From assembly GCA_020746105.1 (NCBI GenBank), contig JAJGST010000022.1:1995135-2059134 (forward strand): DNA of 64,000 nt, given 5' to 3'. The notes under the pieces are model-generated. The model searched no databases. It was not told where the DNA came from and worked only from the letters and a program-made list of their open reading frames with translations. Both the position numbers and the translations under genes were made by a program. Shown piece by piece: positions 53,741 to 64,000 of this stretch. The DNA comes from Trogon surrucura. Taxonomy: Eukaryota > Chordata > Aves > Trogoniformes > Trogonidae. Each line of letters starts with the position of its first letter. Position 1 is the first letter of the stretch.

Positions 53741-54770
53741 CTGTTAGCACCATTAGAACAAAAGATATCCACCTTTAAAAGGGCTAATGACCATTCCCAC
53801 AGCAATTGCCAGGAGTAAATCTTCTTATCAGCAGACCACTGACTTACTATGCAGATGGGTTTAATTACACTCTCAAAGTGGGGGGAAGCTGATGCCCTAG
53901 AATTGTGACTCATTGCATTTACTTTCAGCAATTCTATCAGCCTCCGACTATGCTTAACAGGTTGCCCATGCTGTGAAGTCTGGGGAACACCCAGGGCTAG
54001 AGTCTTTCTCCAGGCATAGAGCCTGTCGCTTTCCCGGGGCCAATCCAGTCCATCCCGTGCCGGTACCGGGACGGGAGTTCCAGGTTCTGGGATGGGGGTT
54101 CCGGGGCTCACCCTGCCCAGTGGGCAGGTCTGGAGGACTCGGCTACCTCCGCCCACCGCGGTCCGCCCACCCCAGCTCACGTCCGAACGTAAAAAGATTG
54201 CGCAAACACTCTATCCAGACCATTTACTGCTCCACCTGGGCCTTTACAGAATCCACCGCCTCTTGAACACCCCCACTTAAATCAGAAAATTCCTTTACCT
54301 TAATAACAGGCTCCCCTCTCTCTCTGCGGCCAAAACTCCCAGCACAAAACGGCACATCGGACATTACTGACTGATCACCCGCGGAACCACCAGAAAGATA
54401 ATCTGCAGGAGCACAGAAAGAAGCCGCTTTCTCACCACCGCCACTGACAGGGAAACGCCACCATTCCTTACATTTGATTTCTTCCACGCTTCCAGTCCGC
54501 GATCCGGGGAACTTCGTCTTAAGGAGGAACTGCAAATTCCCCTCAGCTTGCGCCACCGTTAACTTGATTTTCTCTTCTAACAAAAGAATTCGCTCCCTTT
54601 CTTGTTTCAATTCCATTCTTCAACTATTATTTTCTAACTCTACACAGAGAATCTGCCTTTGCAGTTTCTCTGGGCTATCAGCTCCCTCACAGCCACTTGG
54701 CTGGGTAAACGGGGCTTTCTTTACCCCTTCTAAACCAGGGCTCTGGGTGCAAGCGTGAGTCAGGCCTCTC
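53741..54770 (-). pseudogene. ERV G frame related to the ERV A unknown protein
   Basis: In element order, 54616-54224 starts with a charged coiled-coil-like stretch (LKQERERILLLEEKIKL). 54180-53719, in another frame, contains YAWRKTLALGVPQTS and HSRRLIELLKV. These parallel ERV A at about 39040-39180 and 39820-39930 (HLWQKALVLGAPWAT, YAQKLVELLK). It lies between PBS and RT, the normal place for Gag. No zinc knuckle is seen. Confidence 0.55.
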
Positions 54771-54779
54771 TCGTCTGAT

Positions 54780-54797
54780 ACCCTGCTCGCTGCACCA
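54780..54797 (-). promoter_or_regulatory. ERV G primer binding site candidate
   Basis: On the minus strand TGGTGCAGCGAGCAGGG starts five bases after the LTR end. I cannot name the tRNA with confidence. Confidence 0.5.
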
Positions 54798-54802
54798 AAT
54801 AA

Positions 54803-55432
54803 TGTCGTGGAGACAGTGGGGAAGAGCAGTCCATATTTCTAAAGATGATAAATTCACGCACGTGCCTAAATTGGATTTATTAATAAATGGAAGCACCTTC
54901 AAAATTAAAGGTTCGGGTAACAATTGGAAAAGAATTAACTACAGTACACCCATCCTAACCAAAGAATAATGATCTGGATCCTAATACGCTCACCTTATAA
55001 AAGATGAGGAGCCTCAATCTCGAGAATGGTATGCACACCTTATACAGATGAGGAGTCTCAACCCCAGGGACAAAAGTCCTTAGGCGGCATCCCACCTAAG
55101 GGGGGAGATTGAGTACCCCTACCTGCAGAGCCAGCTACCACGAGGGAAATCCCCCCAGAGGGCTGCCAGCACCCCATTTAAAAGTCTCAGTCGAGTTGAC
55201 TGTGGTCAATCAAGCCATATTGGCCTCTTATTGGCTGTCAGCCAACTTCCTGGGAGTGCCCCTCAGGCTGACGGGTCACTTCCGAGCCATCCCAGGTTTC
55301 CAGAAAATTCTCTGAAATCTGCCTAGCAACTGCTGACTCACAGAGGGGAGGGGCACTCCCGACCAATGAGGGAAGGATGCACCTGCACAGAAGCCTATAT
55401 TGGTTGTGTAAGACTGTCTTATCAAAGTCACA
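54803..55432 (-). mobile_element. ERV G 5' LTR
   Basis: 630 bp, in plus view TGTCGTGGAGACAG to AAAGTCACA. AATAAA is on the minus strand near 54875 and a TTTAAAT box near 55180. It joins E6 sequence at 55433. Confidence 0.75.
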
Positions 55433-56502
55433 TAATAGGTTCATGGCACTAACCAGTAGAGGGATCTTTCTTTAGCTAAAAGCAAGGCGGAGAAACTAGC
55501 TGCCTTTTGCTTTGTTAGAAGTGTGTGACTGAGGACCAAAAGAGATAGGGAGACTCCCTTGCATTCTTCCTTCAGCCCTGATCAAGCTGTGAGAAGAATT
55601 CAATGGGGCAAATAACACCAGATGTTCCCACATTCAACGTTATGTAAGGTTGTTTATTTAATATTATAAATGTTGGACCCTCTTGCAGCGACTTCGGAAA
55701 CCTCACCAATGAGTGGACGCACTGCGTAGGACTTCCCCATTGTCAGGAGGGTTCTCCAGAAACAGGGGCTCCCCAACGACTGCGGGTCTGGATGATTTAG
55801 GGTGATTGGTGATGGGAACTGTAGGTACGCTCAAAGAACTTGCACCTAAGGTGTCAGAAAACACAGACATCTCACTGGATTATTTCTTGGCCTTGTGTAC
55901 TTGACAAGCAGCACACCCACACTGAGATAACAGAGGCCTGGGATTGATGCAGGAGCATCTCTCCCATTCCTGCTGGGCAAAATAGTGAATGTGAGTCCTG
56001 GGAACTCAGGCAGAGCAGCAAGTAAAACATGACAAAGCAGTGGGATGAATATTACACATTTTTTAGCAAGGATATGATTTGATTAAACCTCACAACATGG
56101 TTTTCTGTGTTAGAAATGTTTTTAATAGTATTTGTTGTTGTGGGAAGTGTTTTGTTCTGTTCTTTTTCATTATAGTTAACGATCTCACCTGAAGTGCTGC
56201 CTGAGAGGTCCAAAGAACTGAAAAATAGATCTTATGACTTTGATGGGTGCGAGAACTTTGATGGAATGTGTTGTATGGATCTTGAAGATCACTCAGAATC
56301 CATCCCTATGAAAATTCAAAAACTGCAAGAGCATGCAAAACAGATCACTCAAGATTGCATTGGAGTGGTTTGACAGGATGGATTAATAGTTAAGACATTT
56401 TTGGTTATTGGAATTTTAATTGTTATAGGTTTAGTTATGTTAAGTTGTTTGATAAGTGTAATCAAGAAAATGATAAGCAAGCTAGCGGATGAAGCGCAGG
56501 TT
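55433..56502 (+). pseudogene. env: E6 env remnant, the longest of the family here
   Basis: Scattered frames show SDFGNLTNEWTHCVGLP early. Near 56310-56400 there is an amphipathic segment with KIQKLQEHAKQI, and near 56395-56470 the hydrophobic anchor (VIGILIVIGLVMLSCLI) with a basic tail. Many stops. It covers more of env than E1 and E2. Confidence 0.65.
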
Positions 56503-56525
56503 GTCCAAAAAGAAAAAGGGGGATA
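56503..56525 (+). promoter_or_regulatory. E6 polypurine tract
   Basis: GTCCAAAAAGAAAAAGGGGG followed by ATA touches the 3' LTR. Confidence 0.85.
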
Positions 56526-56936
56526 TGTAGAGGAATTTCTTGTGGAGCAGGGGTGCGGTATCCCTTTAAAAAGGTTTGGACAACCCAGTATAGTCCTAAA
56601 CAAAGGCTCTGTCCTTGGACTCACCTTGGGGCACAAGGAGGAGGAGGTTTATTTGTTTTGTGAGAGCCTTGTGCATCCTTGACTGGATATGTTGGCCCTG
56701 GGGGGAGGAGGGGAATGAGAGTCGCCTGCATAGTTGAATGGCTCGATCCAATAAAACGCTGGCGCATGTTAACCTGTACCCGACCAATTCTGTTAAGGGG
56801 CAGGCACATGGACACTGCTTAACTCTATTGATCTATAAATCTATTGAGCTATCCGGAGCAATAAAGCGAGGACGACATGTAGCTGCATCGTTGTGATTGT
56901 CGTTACTTGGCTGGCTCTCCGAAGGGACCCTCTTCA
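56526..56936 (+). mobile_element. E6 3' LTR
   Basis: 411 bp, TGTAGAGGAATTTC to CCCTCTTCA, with AATAAA near 56861. It is slightly longer than the E1 LTR, with an insert near 56670-56710 that E5 also has. Confidence 0.88.
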
Positions 56937-57200
56937 TGTCGGTAGAGCACTGTTGGTGCAGTGTCGTGCTCCCCGTGTAATGCCTTGTCCAGGTCAAGTG
57001 TATATGCAGCCCCAGGCTCTACGCATCTCTGAACACTAATCCTAACCAGGACCCTACACTTCAGGGTTCAACCTGATGTCTCTATGGCCATGGCTCTCCC
57101 AAAATCAGAAATGTGTAGATGGAGCCCTGTTAGTGTAGTGCCGTGCTCCCCTTGGAATGTGTTTTCCAGAACAAGTGTCTGTGCAGCTCCAGGCTCTATG
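56937..57200 (+). repeat. 177-bp satellite
   Basis: About 1.5 monomers from GGTAGAGCACTGTTGGTGCA to GGCTCTATG, ending at CTATG (57196-57200). Confidence 0.88.
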
Positions 57201-57916
57201 TGTAGCGGAATGATTCATGGATTTTGCCTTAAACATTTCTTGTCATTTTTCAAACCCCACACATTGGTCAGAAAACCAAACCAGTTTTTGGTCCTATAGA
57301 ATATTGTAGAGGGGTGATCTGAAAAGGGTACAAATGCCTCAAACAGCCCTGGTGACCAATATATGTAGGGATTAGGAAGTCTTGGGGAGGCAGGATGGCC
57401 TTTTCTCTAGCACCTCTTCCAAGGAGATAGGACATTCCCAAATGTTAATAACAGTTACTGGAAAGCATGCCCCCTACCTGGCATTCTGCGGGTCCAGATG
57501 TAAAACAGGGTGTATTAATTGAGGCAAGGTAAAGAAAAGATTTCAACAACAAGAAAAAAAAGAAAGAATACAACAACGGGTCCATCCTGAACTCTGCTTT
57601 GGCTGGACCATCGCAGGAACCTGGAACAGCGATCTCTCTCTCTCTTTTTCCCTTTTCCTTGCTAAGTAATGCAAGGTCTATCATACAGTTTATTTGGTTT
57701 TATGCTTAAATTTCATTCTTGTGACGGTTAACTGTAATGTTGTCTGACTTAATATTGTGTTTAGATGTCCTTTATTATTCCTTGTTATTATCGTTAAATT
57801 GTTGTAAGTACATTGCTTATTTAGCCTTTTTCTGGATTTTTGTTCTATTGTCTGCCCTATCGTACTTTTAAATCAGAGTCAATTGTAGTGAGTCCGATCT
57901 ACACACTGTGATAGAT
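57201..57916 (+). mobile_element. LTR A (copy A5), left part
   Basis: TGTAGCGGAATG start, CT-rich run near 57630-57660. Interrupted at TAGAT by LTR F2 and resumed at 59104. Confidence 0.88.
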
Positions 57917-59098
57917 TGTCGTGGGTTGACCCTGGCCGGCCGCCAGGTACCCACACAGCCGCTCACTCACTCCCCCCTTCACTACTGAACAGGGGGAGAA
58001 AATATCTCCAAGGGCTCAGGGTTTGAGATAAGGACAGGGAGATCACCCTCATTTACCGTCCCGGGCAAAACAGACTCAGTTTTGGGGAAATTAGGTACAT
58101 TTATTAAAAGAACTAATCAGAGAGGAGTAGTGAGAAGTAAGAAAGAGCAAACAAATCCTAAACAGAACACCTTCCCCCCATCCCTCCCTTCTTCCCGGGC
58201 CCAACATCAATCCCGGCTTCTCCAACTCCTCCCCCCGAGCGGCGCAGGGGGACAGGGAATGGGGGTTACGGTCAGTTCATCCGACGTTGGTTCCACCGCT
58301 TCTTCACTCCGGGGGAGGACTCTTCACTCTTCCCCAGGGCCACTGTGGGGTCCCTCTCACGGGAGACAAGCTTCACGCTCTCTTCTCCGCGTGAGTCGTC
58401 CCACGAAGGGCAATTCATCACAAACTGCCCAACGGGAGACACCTCACGAGGGGCAGCCCACCCCTCGTGAGTCTGAGGCGCAGTCCTTCGGGGGAAACTG
58501 CTCCAGCGTGAGTCCCCCGCAGCATCCCAAAAGTCCCACCAGTCAACCTGCTCCAGCGTGGGCATTCCTCTCTTCCACGGGCTACAGGTTCCGGCAGCGA
58601 CTTGCTCTGATGCGGGCTGCCCACGGGCTACAGTCCCCTTTCAGGCATCCACCCACACGGCGTGGAGTCCTCGGTGGACATCTACGCGGTGATCCTCACG
58701 GTGGACATCTGCACCTCGCCCATGGGCTGCAGGGGGACAACCCGCTTCACCATGGTCTTCACCACAGACCCGGGGGACTCTCTGCTCCGGCGCCTGGAGC
58801 TCATCCTCCCCCCCTCCTTCTTCACTGACCTTGGTGTCTGCACAGACTCTCACTCCTCCATCTCTGTGCCAGTTGTTATGGCGCAGTTCTTTTTCCCGTT
58901 CTTAAATATGTTTTTCACAGAGGCGTTCCTCTGCTATCACCTTACTGATAGGTTCAGCCTTGGCCAGCGGCGGGTCCCTCTTTGTAGCCGACTGGCATTG
59001 GCTCTATCAATCTTGGGGAGCTTCTAGCAGCTTCTTACAGAAGCCACCCTGCAGCTCCCCCCCCCGCCTCTGAAATCTGGCCAGGCCAAACCAAAACA
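57917..59098 (-). mobile_element. Solo LTR, family F (copy F2), inside LTR A5
   Basis: 1182 bp with the same ends as F1. Perfect TAGAT duplication (57912-57916, 59099-59103). AATAAA is on the minus strand. It is very similar to F1 throughout by eye. Confidence 0.92.
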
Positions 59099-59103
59099 TA
59101 GAT

Positions 59104-59213
59104 TAATAAATGTTTGTGTATCGGCCTTGAAAATTGTCTCACCGTTGTCCACGTCGGTGGTTTATTAAGAATCTGAAAGTCACTTGTCCCTCTCTCCTGG
59201 GTGGGACGTGACA
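59104..59213 (+). mobile_element. LTR A (copy A5), right part
   Basis: Continues with TAATAAATGTTTGTG and ends GGGACGTGACA. CTATG (59214-59218) repeats the left flank exactly. Confidence 0.88.
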
Positions 59214-59628
59214 CTATGGATCTCCAAACCATAACCCTAACCAAGATCCTGCAACTCAGGATTCAGCCTGATGTCTCTATGGCCATCGCTGTACCAGAAC
59301 CTGAAAGATGGGGATGGAGCGCTGTTGGCCCAACGCCGTTCTCCACTTGGAATGTCTTTTCCAGCCCGTGTCTCTGCAGCTCCAGGCTCCATGGATCTCT
59401 GAATCGTAACCCTAACCATGACCCTGCACCTATGGGTTCAGCCTGGCATCATAATGACTATGGCTGTTCCAAAATCAGAAAGGTGAGGATGGAGCACTGT
59501 AGGTGCACTGCTGTGCTCCCCTTGGAATACCTTGTGCATCCCAAGTGTCTCTGCAGCTCTAGGGTGAAGGAATCTCCGGACACTAACCCTAATCAGTTCG
59601 CTGCACCTCAGGGTTCATCGTGGTTGGG
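59214..59628 (+). repeat. 177-bp satellite, forward
   Basis: More than two monomers; GTGTCTCTGC words start at 59368 and 59545, 177 bp apart. It ends near GGTTCATCGTGG, where orientation changes. Confidence 0.9.
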
Positions 59629-60003
59629 ATTAGAGTTCAGAGGTCCATAAATCCTGTAGCTGCAGAGACACCTGGGTTGGACAAGGCATTCCAAGGGGAG
59701 CACAGCAGTGCACCAACTGTGCCCACCCACGCCTTTCTGATTTTAGGACAGCCGTTGTCATAGAGACATCAGAATGAAACCTGAGGTGCAGTGTCCTGGT
59801 GAGGGTTAGGGTTTGGAGATCAGTAGAGCCTGGAGCTGCAGAGGCACTTGGTCTGGTCAAGGCATTCCAAGGGGAGAACAGCAGTGAACCAGCAGTGCTC
59901 TACCCACACACATCTGATTTTGGGACACACATGACCACTGAGAAACCAGACTGAACCCTGAGGTGCAGGGTCCTGGTTAGGGTTAGGGTTTGGAGATGCA
60001 TAG
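59629..60003 (-). repeat. 177-bp satellite, reversed
   Basis: The same monomer on the other strand, marked by GAGACACCTGGGTTGGACAA, GGCATTCCAAGGGGAGCA and TTAGGGTTAGGGTTTGGAG. The spacing between units is about 175 bp. It ends in CATAG, the reverse of CTATG. Confidence 0.9.
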
Positions 60004-60390
60004 TGTCACATCCCACCCAGGAGAGAGGAACAAGTGACTTTCAGATTTGTAATAAACCACCGGCGTCGACAACGGTGATACAAGTTTCAAGGTCCATACA
60101 CAAACATTTATTAATTTATCACAATCTATAGATCGGACTCACGACAATTGACTCTAATTTAAAGGCACGATAGGGCAGACAATAGAACAAACATCCAGGA
60201 AAAGGCTGATTAGGCAATGAACTTACAAAAACTTAATGATAATAACAAGGAATTATAAAGGACATCTAAACACAATATTAAGTCAGAAAATATCACACTT
60301 AACCATCACAATAAGGAAATTTAGGCATAAAATGAAATAAACTGTATGATAGACCTTGCATTGCTTAGAGAGGAAAAGAGAGAGAGAGGA

Positions 60391-60421
<31 letters not shown>

Positions 60422-60838
60422 CACAGACAGAGACAGATCGCTGGTCCAGGTTTCTGAGATGGTCCAGCCAAAGCAGAGTTCAGGATGCACCCATCCTTTT
60501 CTTCTTTCTTTTTTTTGGTCTTGTTGAAATCTTTGCTTTACCTTGCCTCAATTTATACACCATTTTCTACGTGCGCAGTTGTAGAATGCCAGATAGGGGG
60601 CATTCTTTCCAGTAATTCTCATTAACATGTGCGACTGCCCTGCCTCCTTGAAAGATATTCTAGAGATAAGACCATCCTGCCTCTCCAAGATTTCCTAATC
60701 CCTACACATATTTGTGGCCAGGGCTGTTTGAGGCATTTGTAGCTTTATCAGATCGCCCCTCTACAACATTCCATAGGACCAAAAACTGGTTTTGTTTTTC
60801 TGACAAAGTGGGGGGTTGTAAAAATGACAAGAAATGTC
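60004..60838 (-). mobile_element. LTR A (copy A6), reversed, 5' end missing
   Basis: In plus view it starts TGTCACATCCCACCCAGG and runs back to GACAAGAAATGTCACA. The first 40 or so bases of the LTR are missing. A GA-rich run lies at 60370-60430. The flank at its 3' end is the same CTATG site. Confidence 0.85.
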
Positions 60839-61424
60839 ACACAGAAAGTCTGGAGCTGCAGAGACACTTGGGATGGACAAGGCATTCCAAGGGGAGCACG
60901 TCACTGCACCAGCAGCGCTCCATCTACACCTTTCTAATTTTGGGACAGCCATTGTCATAGAGATATCAGAATGAAATCTGAGGTGCAGACTCCTGTTTAG
61001 GGTTAGGGTTTGGAGATCTGTAAAGTTTCGAGCTGCAGAGACACCTGGTTTGGACAAGGCATTCCAAGCGGAGCACGGCAGTGCACCAACACTGCTCCAC
61101 CCATATGTTTCTGATTTTGAGAGAACCATGGCCATAGAGACATAAGGATGAACCCTGAGATGCAGGGAACTGGTTGGGATTACGGTTCAGAGGTCCATAA
61201 AGCCTCTACCTGCAGAGACACTTGAGCTGGCCAAGGCATTCCAAGGGGAGCATGGCTCTGCACCAACAGTACTGCACCCACACCTTTCTGATTTTGTTAC
61301 AGCCATAGTCATTACGATGTTAGGATGAACCCTGAGGTGCAGTGTCCTGGTTAGGGTTAGGGTTCGGAGATCCGTAAAGTTTCAAGCTGCAGAGACACCT
61401 GGTTTGGACAAGGCATTCTAAGGG
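60839..61424 (-). repeat. 177-bp satellite array, reversed, over three monomers
   Basis: The GAGACAC word ends at 60866, 61044, 61221 and 61398, so spacing is 178, 177 and 177 bp. TTAGGGTTAGGG occurs near 61001 and 61352. It is cut by a CR1 at GGCATTCTAAGGGCATCCC. Confidence 0.93.
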
Positions 61425-62473
61425 CATCCCTAGGCAGTCCGTTCCAGTGTCTGACCACTCTTTCCATGAAGAATTTCTTCCTAATGTCCAGTCTAAACTT
61501 GGCCTGTTGCAACTTGAAACCATACCCCTCGTTCTGTCCCTAATGACCTGTGAGAAGAGACCAGCACCAACCTCTCTACAATGTCCTTTCAAGTAACTAT
61601 AGAGCATGATGAGGTCCCCCCTCAGCCTCCTCTTCCTTAAACTGAACAGTCCCAGCTCCCTCAATCGCTCCTCATAAGATCTATTCTCCAGGCCCTTAAC
61701 CAGCTTTGTTGCCCTTTTCTGCACTCGCTCCAGCACCTCAATATCTCTCTTATACTGAGGCACCCAAAACTGAACACAATACTCAAGGTGCGACCTCACC
61801 AGTGCTGAGTACAGGGCGACAATCCCCTCCCCTACTTCTGCTGGTCACAAAATTTCTAATACAAGCCAGGATGCTGTTGGCCTTCTTGGCCACCTGGGCA
61901 CACTGCTGGCTCATAGTCAGCCAGCTGTCGATTAGAACGTCCAGGTCCTTTTCCGCCAGACAGCCTTCCAGCCACCCTTCCCCAAGCTTGTAGAATTGCA
62001 TGGGGTTTCCGTGACCAAAATGCAGGACCCTACACTTGGCTCTATTGAAATGCATACAGCTGGCCTGGGCCCATCGATCCAGTCTGTCCAGGTCCCTCTG
62101 TAGAGTCTTTTTACCCTCCAGCAGATAGACACTCCCTCCCAGCTTGGTGTCATCTGCAAACTTGCTGAGGGTGCACTCCATCCCCTCATCAAGATCATTG
62201 ATGAAGATGTTAAACAGGAGTGGCCCCAGCACCGAGCCCTGAGGGACACCACATGTGACTTGCCACCAACTGGATTTAACTCCATTGACCACAACTCTTT
62301 GGGCCCGACCATCCAGCCAGTGTTTCACCCGGCAGAGTATGTGCCCATCCAAGCCATGGGCAACCAACTAAGCCATAAGGATGTTGTGCGGGACAGTGTC
62401 AAAGGCCTTACTGAAGTCCAGGTAAACTACCTCGATAGCCTTTCCCTCATCCACTAAGCAGGCGACCCTGTTA
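61425..62473 (-). pseudogene. Older CR1 subfamily, ORF2 C-terminal half
   Basis: Minus-strand translation gives a CR1 RT of a more divergent subfamily: [22 protein letters not shown] and [10 protein letters not shown], then [15 protein letters not shown]. Frame changes lie near 61790 and 61640. Its 3' end is missing against satellite. Confidence 0.88.
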
Positions 62474-63110
62474 TAGAACTGTCGCAGATTAGGGCTGGGC
62501 CGACCACTAATGCGGACAGACGCTCTCTAACCCCCTCTTCCCCACCCAAAACGGGAAGAGAAAAGGGAATGAGGCAGAGAGACTTACGGGTTAGGGAAGG
62601 AAAACTAGAACAGTTTTAATGAAAATAATGGAAATAATGGTGAAAAGATAAAAGTAAAGAACTATATACAACTATAGATAGTAGCCCGATATCAAACCAA
62701 ACTCCCTCCCCCGATAGCAATCACCACTGATACTGCAGAGCAGGAGGCACTGGGGAAACCCCAGGCTCAGCGCAAGCGGGGAGTTGGATACTGGGAGCTG
62801 GATACTGGAAGCTGGAGTCGGGAACTCAGGATCCGGATCAAAATCAGGAGATCAGATGGAGTCCTCTCTGGACCTCGGACATTGCAGAAAAACGGCGAAA
62901 AGGCCGAAAAGGGATGAAACTCTCGTGATCATTCAATATATACTAGATATGACGTATATGGGATGGAATGCTCTCGTTGCTCACCTGTCCTGTTTATTAC
63001 CCCCCGGAGGTGCCACCTTTTACTTCCTTGTGCCCCCTCTTACTACCCGGCACCCCCAGCGTGGCACACAAGAGCCAGCGGTGGCCTTGGTTACTATAGC
63101 TATAAGTTAC
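62474..63110 (-). mobile_element. LTR-like element inside the older CR1
   Basis: 637 bp without CR1 similarity, in plus view TGTCGCAGATTAGG to ATAAGTTACA. A TATATA box near 62940 and ATTAAA near 62615 are on the minus strand. About 200 bp of CR1 is lost at the site, and I see no clean target duplication. Confidence 0.6.
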
Positions 63111-64000
63111 ATTTGCCAGCCTCCAGTCCACTGGGACATCCCCAGTTAACCAGGGACTGCTGAAAGATGATGGAGAGTGGCTTGGCAACCACATCCGCCA
63201 TCTCCCGTAGTACAGTAGGGTGTAATCCATCAGGTCCCATGGATTTATGAGGATTCAGCTTCTGAAGAAGATCCATAATCAATTCCACCTGGATTATGTC
63301 GGTCCTATTCTGTTCCTCATCCCTTTCTTCCAGCTCAGGAAGCTGCGTGCCCAGAGAACAACTGATCTTACTGTTGAAGACTGGAGCAAAGAAGGCATTA
63401 AGCACCTCAGCTTTTTCCATATCCATGGTCACTGTGTTTCCCTCTGCATCCAACACGGGATGGAGATTCTCCCTAGACCTCCTCTTAGTGTTAATGTATT
63501 TATAGAAACTTCTCTTGTTATTCTTCATCACAGTGGCTATGTTCAGTTCTAGGTGGGCTTTAGCCTTTCTAATTTTCTCCCTGCACAGTTTCACTTCTTG
63601 TTTCTAATCTTCATAGCTTGCCTGCCCCCTCTTCCATAGGCCATAAACTCTCCTTTTGTTTCTAAGTTCCAGCCAAAGCTCTCTGTTCAGCCAGGCTGGT
63701 CTCCTTCCCTATCGGCTCATCTTTTGTGACTTGGGTATAGTTAGTTCCTGCACCTTTAAAATTAATTCCTTAAAGTATGTCCAGCCTTCCTGGGCTCCCA
63801 TGCCCTCCAGAACAGCCTCCCAAAGAACTCCCTTAACCATGGACCTGAAGAGACCAAAGTCAGCCCTCCGGAAGTCCAAGGTGGCAATTCTGCTGACCCC
63901 TCTCATTACCCTGCCAAAAATGGAGAACTCTAGCATTACATGATCACTTTGTCCAAGACGGTCTCTAACAGTCACCTCCCCCACAAGACCTTCTCTATTA
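63111..64000 (-). pseudogene. Older CR1 subfamily, endonuclease end and linker
   Basis: Same CR1 copy. 63594-63100 covers the linker ([17 protein letters not shown]). 63984-63709 covers the end of the endonuclease region ([16 protein letters not shown]). A TAG lies near 63604-63606. It runs off the window edge. Confidence 0.85.

Larger units (their letters stand above)
50446..55432 (-). mobile_element. ERV G: class III-like provirus, minus strand
   Basis: In element order: 5' LTR (55432-54803), PBS-like TGGTGCAGCGAGCAGGG, a frame related to that of ERV A, a foreign LTR-like piece, then RT, RNase H and integrase. The 3' LTR is missing. A CR1 lies in RT. Class III is suggested by the integrase and RNase H style. 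Confidence 0.7.
55433..56936 (+). mobile_element. E6: class II ERV 3' end
   Basis: It carries an env remnant, polypurine tract and 3' LTR (56526-56936), with everything upstream replaced by ERV G. Satellite follows directly. Confidence 0.85.

Overview
This window is repeat-dense vertebrate, almost certainly songbird, DNA, and I found no host protein-coding gene in it. The evidence for a bird is the abundance of CR1 LINEs with the avian ATTCTATGA/ATTCTGTG 3' tail. A tRNA-headed SINE with a CR1-type tail (46581-46762) resembles the passerine TguSINE1 family, which points to a passerine. Nearly every base belongs to a CR1 copy, an endogenous retrovirus (ERV) or solo LTR, or a 177-bp tandem satellite that carries telomere-like CCCTAA motifs. 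This composition is typical of a W chromosome or other heterochromatin; that placement is inference.

Layout. 1-1596: CR1 scrap, satellite, and a copy of an LTR I call LTR A. 1597-5790: a class III (ERV-L-like) provirus on the minus strand, with its 3' LTR and a protease-RT-RNase H-integrase reading frame broken by one TGA. 5791-12628: a 5'-truncated CR1 split by E1 (6186-11219), a class II (beta-like) ERV on the minus strand with near-identical LTRs, open gag and protease/dUTPase, but RT and integrase mostly deleted. 12629-17131: a full-length CR1 with an open endonuclease-RT frame. 17132-25951: satellite blocks broken by CR1 pieces, two solo LTRs and a second class II element, E2. 25952-33443: E4, a decayed class II ERV on the plus strand that still shows gag, pro and all pol domains.

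33483-48138 is one LTR A copy opened by successive insertions. The order is LTR A, then a CR1, then an ERV I call B, then a class I gamma-like ERV D (34887-46191, TSD GTAAG), then part of ERV A inside the pol of D. ERV A contributes a long, unrecognised, probably Gag-like frame (37958-40012) and a small Cys-rich membrane ORF. 48139-56936 holds more class II fragments (E5, E6) and ERV G, a class III-like provirus on the minus strand with a divergent relative of the ERV A frame. 56937-61424 is satellite with two more LTR A copies and one solo LTR F; satellite orientation flips near 59629. 61425-64000 is an older CR1 on the minus strand interrupted by another LTR.

How the parts relate. The satellite is the oldest substrate. 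LTR A sits at the same satellite position with the same CTATG flank at several loci, so satellite and LTR were probably amplified together. Later retroelements nested into this composite. E1 looks like the youngest insertion and cannot have supplied its own RT or integrase, so it was presumably mobilised by proteins from a relative. All positions, identities and junctions were read by eye; no database search was made.
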